Positions 1-6,630 of a stretch of DNA of 10,937 nt are shown here, piece after piece. A program made the position numbers and the translations under genes. The stretch is from assembly GCA_002405485.1 (NCBI GenBank), contig DHLW01000176.1:22893-33829 (forward strand), read 5' to 3'. Origin of the DNA: Phycisphaerales bacterium UBA4658. Lineage in GTDB: Bacteria; Planctomycetota; Phycisphaerae; Phycisphaerales; UBA1924. The notes below the pieces were generated by a model. The model had not been told where the DNA came from. It did not search any database and saw only the letters and a program-made list of their open reading frames with translations. How positions within the stretch are numbered: position 1 is the first letter of the stretch; each line of letters begins with the position of its first letter.

Positions 1-2
1 GC

Positions 3-227
3 CGGGCCGCGGCCCGCGACCTGATCGACGCCGCCATCGCCGAGGGCGGGACGTTCTACCTGACGTATCACCGCTGGGCGACGCGGGAGCAGCTTCTGGC
101 CGCCCATCCGCGCTTGCCGGCGATGCTCGCCGAGAAGGACACGCGTGATCCGCGCGGGCTGATCGGGTCAACGTGGCTGGATCACACCCGGCGCGTGCTG
201 AACGGATCACGGTCGGCGGCGGCCTGA
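3..227 (+). CDS. C-terminal end of a probable FAD-linked oxidoreductase (partial)
   Basis: An open frame enters from the left edge (first full codon at 3) and ends at TGA 225-227, giving 74 visible residues. The segment GGTFYLTYHRWATREQLL, followed about 20 residues later by a DPRGLIGSTW motif, resembles the C-terminal tail of FAD-binding oxidases of the vanillyl-alcohol oxidase type. These often end in a GGTFYLPY-like strand and a DP-x-G-x-(F/L) motif near the flavin and substrate pocket. Only the tail is present, so the FAD-binding domain, substrate and localisation cannot be seen. The next gene probably starts 39 bases after this stop, which suggests a shared transcript. The family call rests on remembered motif similarity and is moderate; the reading frame is well supported by the codon pattern and the clean stop. 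Confidence 0.55.
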   Translation, partial: RAAARDLIDAAIAEGGTFYLTYHRWATREQLLAAHPRLPAMLAEKDTRDPRGLIGSTWLDHTRRVLNGSRSAAA

Positions 228-265
228 CCCAAGGGGCACGCCCATCGCGACACTATCATGCCTGC

Positions 266-1066
266 GTGAACGACCACAACGCCGACACGCCGAAGGATCT
301 GACCTGGCCGATGCTCCTGGCCCACTGGACGGGCGTGGCCAAGGCGTCGCTGGCGTTTCCGAAGAACGCCGAGGGGGATCGGTGGCGTTCGGCGGTGGCC
401 CCGATCATCAACCTTCAGGCCGTGACGTTCGCTCTGGCCGACCTGGGCAAGCTCTCGCTCCCGGGCGAGCGGGCGCTTGCGTTGGACAAGGCCGAGTTGC
501 TCATCCGCGGGGCCACCGGCACGCTGCACGGCCTGTGGAAGGCCGAGCCGCTGCCCGCCGAGCTGGTCACGATGATGCACGACGCGGGCGTCGCGCTGCG
601 CGCGGCCCGATCGTCGGGAGTCGAGTGGCGGACCACCGCCGATGTGCTCATCGCCGACCATCCCGGGGAGTTGATCGAACGCCTGGTGCAGCTCGGCTTC
701 GCCGGCGATCTGTTTGTCCCGACGCCCGGGGTGCCGCTGTTTCGGGAGTCTCCTGCCGCCTTTGCCCGCGAGCCCGACGGGGCGCGCCCGGATGACCACG
801 TCATCCGGGCCGTGAAGGAGTTTCTCATCGAGGTGGGGCGACCCGAGCCCGTTGCGGGGTTTCGGCAGGTGTACCGGCAGTTCGACTTTGCCAGAGGCGG
901 GCCGGTCCGCGACCTGGTCGTCGGCTTCGACGCCCTGCCCGCGGGCCAGCCCCTGCTGGTGCCGGCGATGCAGGACGGCAGACCCGTCGCCGTGACCCTG
1001 CCGCCGAGAAAAGGCGCCGAGATCGAGCCGATTCCAGTGGTCTTTCAGGGCCCTTCGGACGATTGA
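266..1066 (+). CDS. Uncharacterised 266-aa cytoplasmic protein
   Basis: I do not recognise this protein. The frame is open from 173, but that would overlap the upstream gene. The GTG at 266, 39 bases after the upstream stop, gives a sensible N terminus (VNDHNADTPKDLTWPMLLAHW). No good Shine-Dalgarno sequence precedes it, so an ATG at 311 is an alternative. There is no signal peptide or membrane segment. The N-terminal two thirds reads as alternating helices rich in Ala and Leu (about residues 12-150). The C-terminal part (about 170-266) is richer in Pro and Gly with short beta-like stretches such as VRDLVVGFDAL and QPLLVPAM, and ends in an acidic tail. No catalytic motif is evident. The stop is followed six bases later by the lipoprotein hydrolase start, so the two are probably co-transcribed and perhaps translationally coupled. 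Confidence 0.7.
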   Translation: MNDHNADTPKDLTWPMLLAHWTGVAKASLAFPKNAEGDRWRSAVAPIINLQAVTFALADLGKLSLPGERALALDKAELLIRGATGTLHGLWKAEPLPAELVTMMHDAGVALRAARSSGVEWRTTADVLIADHPGELIERLVQLGFAGDLFVPTPGVPLFRESPAAFAREPDGARPDDHVIRAVKEFLIEVGRPEPVAGFRQVYRQFDFARGGPVRDLVVGFDALPAGQPLLVPAMQDGRPVAVTLPPRKGAEIEPIPVVFQGPSDD

Positions 1067-1072
1067 AGAGCG

Positions 1073-2362
1073 ATGGTTCGGCGAGCAGGAATCAACCTTG
1101 GATTGGGCGTGCTCTGTGCGGCGTTGTCGCTCATGCCGGGCTGCGCCATTCGTGAACCGGCGGACCCGGGACGGCTGGCGCTTGGCGCGACCTCGGACCG
1201 GGCCATGGCCGACATCCAGTGGCCCCCGCGCGACCAGTCCGCCGCCAACGAACGAGTCTCGATGCACCCGGGTCGCCGGCACATGTACCTCGCGGGTCTG
1301 GATGACCTGCAGGGCGATGTCCGCCCGTACATCTGGTCGGGCAGGGTCGAGGTGCTCTGCAGGCAGCTCGCCGGGCTCGGGGTGCTGTGCGAGGTGCGAC
1401 GGCTGGACAAGATCCGCGAGTGGTTCGACCCGCGCACGTTCGTCTTCTACTCCTCTGCCACCCCGGTGATCTTCGCCGATCGTTCCAAGGGCCCGCCGCC
1501 CCCCAGCATGCACGAGCTCGACGGCACGCCGATGGACGGCATCGTGTACCGCTGGAGACCGGATCTGCCGAACGTCCGCGCCGATCGCGGGGTGGTAATC
1601 GCCATGCGACCACTGTCGGGAAGCGGGTACATGCGCCCGGTCGTCGATGAGCTCCGCTCACGCGGCTGGGTGGTGGTCGAGACAAGTCTCGGCTTCGGGC
1701 TGGCTGGAGTCGGCGAGAAACGCGACGCCCAGTCGATCGATGACGTCCGCCGCTTCGGCCGCGAACTCGCCCAGATCGCCGACGAACGCCTCAGCGAAGC
1801 GGCCTTCGCGGCAGAGGCCATGCTCGCCTTCATGCGCGAGGAGCGATCGCAGCTCAGAGACAAACCCGTCGTTGTGCTGGGCTTCAGCGCCGGAGCAATC
1901 GGAGCCCCCACCGTCGCCGCACGCCTGGGCGAACAGGTCCGATCCATCGTCCTCGTCGGCGGCGGAGCCAACATCGTCCGCATCGCCAGCACCAGCGAGC
2001 TCAGCAACTTCGGCCTGGGTGTCCGCTCCCAGGGCCAGCCGGTCCGCGGGGAGATGCTCGACGCGCTTTCCGACAGCTACATCGCCGCCTCCAAGCTCGA
2101 CGCCTTCCATACCGCCCCCCTGCTCAAGGGTGTGCCGGCGCTCATCCTGCACGCTGAGGACGACGACATCGTCCCGGCCGATACCGGGGAAACCCTTTAC
2201 CGGCAACTCGGCCGCCCGGAGCGGTGGCGGTTCCGCGGCGGGCACGAGCTGCTGTTTGTCCAACTGGGCGCGTTCAGCGGGCGAATCGCCGACTGGATCG
2301 ATCGAGAAGTCGCGCTCCACTCTCGAGAGTCATCCCGCATTCGGCAAGATCATCGACCTTGA
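1073..2362 (+). CDS. Lipid-anchored alpha/beta hydrolase
   Basis: This 429-aa protein has a lipoprotein-type signal: basic MVRR, a hydrophobic run, then LSLMPGC with Cys24 as the likely lipidated residue. It should therefore sit on the outer face of a membrane. After a spacer of about 130 residues, an alpha/beta-hydrolase fold runs from about residue 156 to the end. The nucleophile elbow is VLGFSAGAIG with Ser272. The acid lies in ILHAEDDDIVP (Asp363-365) and the base is His391 in GGHELLF, so the Ser-Asp-His triad is complete and in order. Substrate is unknown; esterase or peptidase activity on envelope or imported compounds is a guess. GAAGAG at 1065-1070 overlaps the upstream stop and serves as ribosome binding site. 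Length is greater than a minimal hydrolase because of the N-terminal extension (residues 25-150), which I do not recognise. Confidence 0.82.
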   Translation: MVRRAGINLGLGVLCAALSLMPGCAIREPADPGRLALGATSDRAMADIQWPPRDQSAANERVSMHPGRRHMYLAGLDDLQGDVRPYIWSGRVEVLCRQLAGLGVLCEVRRLDKIREWFDPRTFVFYSSATPVIFADRSKGPPPPSMHELDGTPMDGIVYRWRPDLPNVRADRGVVIAMRPLSGSGYMRPVVDELRSRGWVVVETSLGFGLAGVGEKRDAQSIDDVRRFGRELAQIADERLSEAAFAAEAMLAFMREERSQLRDKPVVVLGFSAGAIGAPTVAARLGEQVRSIVLVGGGANIVRIASTSELSNFGLGVRSQGQPVRGEMLDALSDSYIAASKLDAFHTAPLLKGVPALILHAEDDDIVPADTGETLYRQLGRPERWRFRGGHELLFVQLGAFSGRIADWIDREVALHSRESSRIRQDHRP

Positions 2363-2387
2363 CAACACCCACTCAGGGTGCCCTGAT
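2359..2387 (+). promoter_or_regulatory. Candidate promoter containing a palindrome
   Basis: A perfect TTGACA at 2359-2364 overlaps the end of the hydrolase gene. With a 17-base spacer, the -10 would be the weak CCTGAT at 2382-2387. The spacer holds the inverted repeat TCAGGG-TG-CCCTGA (2373-2386), a position where an operator could block polymerase. The poor -10 makes promoter activity uncertain; the palindrome could instead be a weak transcript hairpin. Confidence 0.25.
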
Positions 2388-2442
2388 CTGCCCACACGTG
2401 GCAGGAACAGATGTTCGAGGGGTTTCCCGTCCCATAATTCTC

Positions 2443-2471
2443 TTGACCTGATGCTGGGAATGCAGGACACT
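2443..2471 (+). promoter_or_regulatory. Candidate promoter for the PEP-CTERM protein gene
   Basis: TTGACC (2443-2448), a 17-base spacer and GACACT (2466-2471) resemble a housekeeping promoter, with 5/6 match at -35 and 3/6 at -10. It lies in the only sizeable gap before the secreted-protein gene and would give an untranslated leader of about 70 bases. Assignment is by consensus only. Confidence 0.35.
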
Positions 2472-2549
2472 GATCTCAGGGCGTGAAAGTCGTGCGGAAG
2501 TGCCCCGCAGGCGACCGTCGCGCGATTCGGAGCAAGAGGAGAGAGCCAG

Positions 2550-3371
2550 ATGCGTTCACTCGTACTGAGCGTGGTCGGCTTGGCGTTGATCGCCGGCTCG
2601 GCTCATGGACAGATTTCCGAGCTCTGGGACAACAACGCGTACCTGCGGGTCAACACCGCCGAGACGGGCAACCGCATCGGCATGGACCGCTGGGAGATCG
2701 ACGGAACGAACCACTTGTACAACCAGTGGTTCTGGTTCCGCATCGGCGACAGCGGTCCGGAGCAGCGCATCAGCTCGCTCCCGGAGTTCGGGCGGTCCGT
2801 GCAGGACACCAACGAGTTCATCGATCCTCGACCGGACACGTTCAACATCCGGTACGGCTCGGCGACGACGTACTGGATCGACGTGCGGTTCTCGCTCACC
2901 GGAGGAGCGATTGGAAGCGGCGTGTCGGACGTGCTTGAGACCATTTCGGTCACGAACAACAGCGGGACCACGCTGCCCTTCCGTTTCTTTCAATACGCCG
3001 ACTTCGATCTGAACAACGATGTCGTCGACGACGCGGTGTGGATCAACCCGTTCAATCGGGTCTGGCAGCGCGACGGAGCCATGACGGTGTCGGAGACGGT
3101 GGTCTCGCCCCCGCCCACGGCGAGCGAGGTCAACATCTATCCGACCACCATCAACGCGCTGGACGATCTCCTCCCGACCACGCTGAGCGGGGCGTCGGTC
3201 ATCAACGACGGCATCCGCCGCGACTACACCTGGGCGTTTCAGTGGAACTTCGACCTGGCCTCCGGGGGAACGTTCATCATCAGCAAGGACAAGTTGATTG
3301 TCCCCTCGCCCGCCGCCGGGGCGTTGCTGGGTATCGGCGGGCTGGTCGCGGTCCGGCGTCGCCGCCGCTGA
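2550..3371 (+). CDS. Secreted protein with PEP-CTERM-type sorting tail
   Basis: The 273-aa product starts with a signal peptide (MRSLVLSVVGLALIAGSAHG, cleavage probably before Gln21). It ends with a tripartite tail: VPSP (251-254), a hydrophobic stretch AAGALLGIGGLVAV (255-268) and five Arg (269-273). That is the layout of PEP-CTERM domains, processed by exosortase-type transpeptidases in envelopes of planctomycetes and other EPS producers; here the usual PEP is PSP. The middle (about 25-245) is rich in aromatic residues, Asn and Asp, contains WFWFRIG and FFQYADFDLNNDV, and looks all-beta, suggesting a surface or matrix protein. No enzyme motif is visible. The start is fixed by AGGAG at 2537-2541, eight bases before ATG. 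It is monocistronic, with a terminator about 70 bases after its stop. No exosortase gene is in the window. Confidence 0.82.
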   Translation: MRSLVLSVVGLALIAGSAHGQISELWDNNAYLRVNTAETGNRIGMDRWEIDGTNHLYNQWFWFRIGDSGPEQRISSLPEFGRSVQDTNEFIDPRPDTFNIRYGSATTYWIDVRFSLTGGAIGSGVSDVLETISVTNNSGTTLPFRFFQYADFDLNNDVVDDAVWINPFNRVWQRDGAMTVSETVVSPPPTASEVNIYPTTINALDDLLPTTLSGASVINDGIRRDYTWAFQWNFDLASGGTFIISKDKLIVPSPAAGALLGIGGLVAVRRRRR

Positions 3372-3443
3372 TCGAACGACCGGGTCACGCTTCGGCCATG
3401 TGCAGACACACTCCCGGGCAAGCGCTCGGACACTCACGGACAT

Positions 3444-3478
3444 CGCGGGTCGCCCCCTGGCGGCCCGTGCTGTTTTTT
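3444..3478 (+). terminator. Rho-independent terminator after the PEP-CTERM protein gene
   Basis: CGGGTCGCC (3446-3454) pairs with GGCGGCCCG (3459-3467) around a CCCT loop, with one U-G wobble. The stem can extend to C3444-G3469. Six T residues (3473-3478) follow after three bases. This is the clearest intrinsic terminator in the window and separates the secreted-protein gene from mdh. Confidence 0.82.
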
Positions 3479-3480
3479 GG

Positions 3481-3502
3481 TCGGGCCTGCGCACCGGCCC
3501 GA
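3481..3502. repeat. Second hairpin directly after the terminator
   Basis: TCGGGCC (3481-3487) and GGCCCGA (3496-3502) form a perfect 7-bp inverted repeat with an 8-base loop, beginning two bases after the T run. It has no T tract of its own. It may back up termination or protect an RNA end. Confidence 0.5.
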
Positions 3503-3656
3503 GCGGCCCCGAGGATCGCCCCCGCCGCATTGTCGCCCGGAGGATCGAGGTTTACCATCCCCTCCCCGTTCCGCTTTGGCCGGTCTGGACTCGGTCGGCG
3601 GGGCGAGGTCCGGCACGCACACCGCCGCCCGCGATCCCGCGGGCTCGCACATCAGC

Positions 3657-3662
3657 AAGGAA
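3657..3662 (+). promoter_or_regulatory. Ribosome binding site that sets the mdh start
   Basis: AAGGAA lies six bases before ATG 3669. The frame is open back to 3477, but this site and the start of family similarity at MLKRPKISVIGAG place translation initiation at 3669. Confidence 0.75.
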
Positions 3663-3668
3663 CTCGTC

Positions 3669-4652
3669 ATGCTCAAGCGTCCCAAGATCTCCGTCATCGG
3701 CGCCGGCAACATCGGCGGCGAGTGCGCCCGCTCCATCGCCATGAAGGAGCTGGGCGACGTCGTCCTGCTGGACATCCCCAACAAGGACAAGCCCGAGCTC
3801 CACATGCCCAAGGCCAAGACGCTCGATCTGGCCTGCTGCGGGCCGATCGAGAACTTCGACGCCAAGCTCACCGGCACGTTCGACTATGCCGACACGGCGG
3901 ACTCGGACGTGGTGGTGATCACGGCGGGGCTGCCGCGCAAGCCCGGGATGAGCCGCGACGATCTGGTGCAGGTGAACGCTGGGATCGTCAAGAACGTCGC
4001 CGAGAACGTCAAGAAGTACTCCCCGAACGCGATCGTGATCGTGGTGAGCAACCCGCTGGACGCGATGGTGTACGTCGCGTGGAAGGTCACGGGCTTCCCG
4101 GCCCATCGCGTGATGGGCCAGGCCGGCGCGCTGGACGTCGCCCGGTACAAGACGTTCCTCGCGTTTGAGCTGGGCGTGAGCGTGGAGGACATCCAGGGCC
4201 TGCTGCTCGGCGGGCACGGTGACGACATGGTCCCGCTGCCCAGCCGCACCAGCGTCAACGGCATCCCGATCTCCGACCTGCTCCCCGCCGAGAAGATCCA
4301 GGCGTGCGTGGAGCGGGCCAAGGTCGGTGGCGGCGAGATCGTCAAGCTCATGGGCACCAGCGCGTGGTACGCCCCGAGCGCGGGCACGGTGGAGATGGTC
4401 GAGGCGATCGTCCGCGACAAGAAGCGGGTCATCGCCTCCGCCGCGTACTGCGAGAACGAGTTCGGCGTGGCTCCGGGCCAGAAGGGCAAGGGCTATTTCG
4501 TCGGCGTGCCCGCGGTGCTGGGCGGCAAGGGCGTGGAGAAGATCATCACCTTCAAGCTCGACCCGACCGAGCAGAAGTTCATGGACGAGTCCATCAGCCA
4601 CGTCAAGGACCTGGTCGGCGTGGTGGGCAAGCTGTATCCGGAACTGGCGTGA
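3669..4652 (+). CDS. mdh: Malate dehydrogenase, LDH-like type
   Basis: This 327-aa enzyme interconverts malate and oxaloacetate with NAD in the TCA cycle. The N-terminal Rossmann fold carries GAGNIGG (11-17), and Asp35 ends beta-2 (VVLLD), favouring NAD over NADP. The substrate loop RKPGMSR (90-96) has the arginine expected for malate rather than lactate dehydrogenase. VSNPLD is at 126-131. The catalytic pair is Asp156 and His183 (GGHGDDMVPL), with Arg159 in LDVAR. Length is close to the usual 310-325. Compared with the common DIVEGxPQGKALDL pattern, the segment after Asp35 (IPNKDKPELHMPKAKTLDL) is about six residues longer, and there is a short extra stretch near 267-275 (VAPGQKGKG). The gene is followed after 62 bases by the CpcT-FKBP fusion, with no obvious terminator between them. 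Confidence 0.96.
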   Translation: MLKRPKISVIGAGNIGGECARSIAMKELGDVVLLDIPNKDKPELHMPKAKTLDLACCGPIENFDAKLTGTFDYADTADSDVVVITAGLPRKPGMSRDDLVQVNAGIVKNVAENVKKYSPNAIVIVVSNPLDAMVYVAWKVTGFPAHRVMGQAGALDVARYKTFLAFELGVSVEDIQGLLLGGHGDDMVPLPSRTSVNGIPISDLLPAEKIQACVERAKVGGGEIVKLMGTSAWYAPSAGTVEMVEAIVRDKKRVIASAAYCENEFGVAPGQKGKGYFVGVPAVLGGKGVEKIITFKLDPTEQKFMDESISHVKDLVGVVGKLYPELA

Positions 4653-4702
4653 GTCCACCGCGTCTCCGGGGCGCACCGAGCACGCCGAAGCAGTTGCTCG
4701 CT

Positions 4703-4707
4703 GGAGG
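4703..4707 (+). promoter_or_regulatory. Ribosome binding site for the CpcT-FKBP fusion
   Basis: GGAGG stands seven bases before ATG 4715. The frame is open far upstream (to 4304, inside mdh), so this site and the signal peptide that follows decide the start. Confidence 0.8.
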
Positions 4708-4714
4708 GTCGATC

Positions 4715-5911
4715 ATGAGGCGATCAATGTTCCTCGCGTGTGGCGCCGTGATGACGGCGCTTCTCACGCCTTGGTGCCCTGCCCAGCCGGAGCGCTCGCC
4801 TTTGAACGCAGCCACGGCGGCGGCGTCGGACACGCCGATCACCGCGGTCAAGCCTTCAAGCGATCCGGACATCGCGAGGTTCATCGCCGCGTGCTCGGGC
4901 ATGTTCGTTTCCGAGGCCGCCGGAGACCAGCCGGCGCTCCGGTTTGCCGCCGCCCACGTCCGCCTTGCTCAAGCACCCGACGCCTTGCTCGTCGAGATCG
5001 GTCGCATCGACACCCCGGGCTCGGCGTTCCGTGTGATGTTCCTGCAGCCGTACCGGCGACAGGGCGAGCTTCGCCTCCGCGTGATCGATCTGGTCGGCCA
5101 ACCGGGCCTCAAGGACGCGCTCACGGGATTGTGGGCGATGCCCGATGCGCTCCCCCGGATCGAAGACCACATGCTGGCTCCGACTCTGGACCTGCCTCTG
5201 CAGAGCGTGCCCAGCGGCTTTGTGGGCAAGACCGAGCGCCCGTTCCCGACCATGCGCGCAGGGGCGATCGAGATGACGTGCTCGATCGCGATCGAGAACG
5301 GCACGATCCGCCTCGCCGACGCCGGTTTCGACGCGTCGGGCACACGCGTCTGGGGACAGGATGACGGGGCGCCCATCGTCTTCAGGCCCTCGACGAGTCC
5401 TCCGCCTGCCGCCCGGCGGCTGGAGGGCGGGTTGGTGGTCATCACCGTCGCCCCTGGCCAACAGGATGCGCCGCCGCTGGAAGACGGTGGCGAGCTCACC
5501 GCCCACTACACCGGCTGGTTCACCTCCGGCCAGGTCTTCGATTCGTCGCGCCAGGCCGGTCGCGAGCCGTTCAAGGTGCGACTGCCCGGGCCGGTCATCC
5601 GCGGATGGAACGACGGGCTCAAGGGCATGGCCAAGGGCGAGCGACGCCGGCTTATCGTCCCCCCGGAGCTCGCCTATGGCGAACGCGGGTTCCGCGGCGC
5701 GATTCCCCCGAACTCCACGCTCATCTTCGATGTCGAGGCACTGAACGTCGACAACACCAAGCCGGAAGTCCCGCTGCACGCGCCGCAGCCCGGGGGCGGA
5801 CACGGGGGCGGACATGGCGGTGGACATGGGGGAAGCCCGCCGCCCCAGCCCGCCGCGGACACGCCGATCGGGAACCCCGCGACCAACAGCACACCAGAGA
5901 AGCCGCGGTGA
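4715..5911 (+). CDS. Exported CpcT/CpeT-like domain fused to FKBP-type peptidyl-prolyl isomerase with His-rich tail
   Basis: The 398-aa protein begins with a Sec-type signal peptide (about 1-23), so it should act outside the cytoplasm. Residues about 50-225 resemble the CpcT/CpeT phycobilin lyase fold: CSGMF near the start, PYRRQGELRLRVIDL, then C189 followed by ENGTIRLADAGFDASGTRVWG and GAPIVFRP, matching the family pattern of D-x-G-x-D, G-x-x-x-WG and GP-x-x-F. Residues about 237-345 are a full FKBP domain with the active-site set Tyr265, Phe275-Asp276, Val294-Ile295, Trp298 and Tyr321, expected to catalyse cis-trans prolyl isomerisation. A Gly-His tail (360-373) could bind metal ions. No phycobiliprotein genes are nearby, so a bilin-lyase role is unlikely; the first domain may bind a protein or small ligand. 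The FKBP call is firm, the CpcT call is moderate. The J-domain gene follows eight bases on. Confidence 0.85.
   Translation: MRRSMFLACGAVMTALLTPWCPAQPERSPLNAATAAASDTPITAVKPSSDPDIARFIAACSGMFVSEAAGDQPALRFAAAHVRLAQAPDALLVEIGRIDTPGSAFRVMFLQPYRRQGELRLRVIDLVGQPGLKDALTGLWAMPDALPRIEDHMLAPTLDLPLQSVPSGFVGKTERPFPTMRAGAIEMTCSIAIENGTIRLADAGFDASGTRVWGQDDGAPIVFRPSTSPPPAARRLEGGLVVITVAPGQQDAPPLEDGGELTAHYTGWFTSGQVFDSSRQAGREPFKVRLPGPVIRGWNDGLKGMAKGERRRLIVPPELAYGERGFRGAIPPNSTLIFDVEALNVDNTKPEVPLHAPQPGGGHGGGHGGGHGGSPPPQPAADTPIGNPATNSTPEKPR
5792..5833 (+). repeat. 12-base tandem repeat encoding Gly-Gly-Gly-His
   Basis: Three and a half copies of a 12-base unit (GGGGGCGGACAC, GGGGGCGGACAT, GGCGGTGGACAT, GGGGGA) lie in frame in the fusion gene and encode GGGH repeats at residues 360-373. 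Copies one and two differ at one base and the third at two more. Such a repeat can expand or contract by slippage without shifting the frame. Confidence 0.9.
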
Positions 5912-5918
5912 CATTCTC

Positions 5919-6503
5919 GTGAGCATCTCCGGCACACGGCCCACGCACTACCAGATCCTCGGGATCGCGAGCACGGCGACTCCCGAGCAGGTCAAGCGCG
6001 CCTATCGCGCCCGGGCCAAAACGCTGCACCCGGACGTCAGCGCCGCGCCGGACGCCGCGACGCGATTCGCGCAGGTCGCCGAGGCCTATGAGGTGCTCTC
6101 CGATCCGACGCGACGACGGGCGTACGACCGGTCGCTGCTGGAGTCCTCGGGCAAACGTCGACCGGGAGCACCCGACGAGCCCCGCCGCGAGCCGAGCGAT
6201 GAGCAGAGCGACGGGCCGACGTTTCGGCAGGGTCACTACGCCTGGGTGAATGTCGCCGCTCCGCGTGGCCCGGCCTCGGAGGATCGAGGGAGCGCGGAAA
6301 TTGAAGAGCTCTACGAGACTTTTTTCGGATCCAGCGCCCGGAGACAACCCTCGAGTGATCCGACACGCCCGGCGAGTTCCGGCTCCAGAAAGCCCGGCTC
6401 GGCGGACCAAGGACCAGACCGGATACGAAGCACCGGCGCCGATCCTGCGCCGGGCGAGCCAACACCCTCACGAAGCCGGGGGTCTCGCAAGCGCACGGGC
6501 TGA
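5919..6503 (+). CDS. Small J-domain (DnaJ-like) co-chaperone
   Basis: The 194-aa product has an N-terminal J domain (about 9-73): HYQILGI, a basic helix II (VKRAYRARAKTLHPD), the HPD motif at 37-39 that triggers Hsp70 ATP hydrolysis, and the closing EAYEVLSDPTRRRAYD. There is no Gly/Phe-rich, zinc-finger or substrate-binding C-terminal domain, so it is not DnaJ itself. The rest (about 78-194) is hydrophilic, rich in Pro, Ser, Arg and Gly, and probably disordered, with one hydrophobic segment EIEELYETFFG (127-137) that could bind a client or partner. Start GTG 5919 lies eight bases after the fusion-gene stop; no clear ribosome binding site is visible, so translation may depend on the upstream gene. 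It would work in the cytoplasm with DnaK, unlike its exported neighbour. Confidence 0.85.
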   Translation: MSISGTRPTHYQILGIASTATPEQVKRAYRARAKTLHPDVSAAPDAATRFAQVAEAYEVLSDPTRRRAYDRSLLESSGKRRPGAPDEPRREPSDEQSDGPTFRQGHYAWVNVAAPRGPASEDRGSAEIEELYETFFGSSARRQPSSDPTRPASSGSRKPGSADQGPDRIRSTGADPAPGEPTPSRSRGSRKRTG

Positions 6504-6543
6504 GAACAGTCGATTGTGCCGGTTTTCCGAGCTTTGCAGAAGT

Positions 6544-6572
6544 TTGACTTTCCCCGTCTCACACCCGACAGT
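6544..6572 (+). promoter_or_regulatory. Candidate promoter for the sugar phosphotransferase gene
   Basis: TTGACT (6544-6549), a 17-base spacer and GACAGT (6567-6572) lie in the 127-base gap upstream. This stretch is visibly less GC-rich than its surroundings. Match is 5/6 at -35 and 3/6 at -10. A nearby TGTAAA (6572-6577) is a better -10 by sequence but is badly spaced. Confidence 0.35.
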
Positions 6573-6614
6573 GTAAATCAACTCGTTGTGGGTCAAGGCG
6601 CCCCACGACGCCTC

Positions 6615-6620
6615 GGAGGA
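6615..6620 (+). promoter_or_regulatory. Ribosome binding site choosing GTG 6631
   Basis: GGAGGA, ten bases before GTG 6631, is the best Shine-Dalgarno sequence here. It argues against the longer frame beginning at TTG 6586, which has none. Confidence 0.7.
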
Positions 6621-6630
6621 TTCCGATCGC

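Noticed and set aside
258..269. ATG-CCT-GCG-TGA mini-frame whose stop overlaps the GTG start at 266
   Set aside because: It could be read as a tiny leader peptide with stop-start overlap, but it has no ribosome binding site and chance occurrence is likely.
182..1513. 443-codon open frame on the minus strand
   Set aside because: It lies opposite two well-supported genes, is rich in Arg, Gly and His as expected from antisense of high-GC codons, and shows no domain.
2556..3530. 324-codon open frame on the minus strand
   Set aside because: It is antisense to the secreted protein and crosses its terminator; the translation is Arg/Val/Asp-rich with no motif.
3552..4676. 374-codon open frame on the minus strand over mdh
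   Set aside because: It is the antisense shadow of malate dehydrogenase, whose catalytic residues are all intact on the plus strand.
5792..5833. Possible short CRISPR-like or regulatory repeat
   Set aside because: The repeat is in frame, has no spacers and simply encodes Gly-His repeats.
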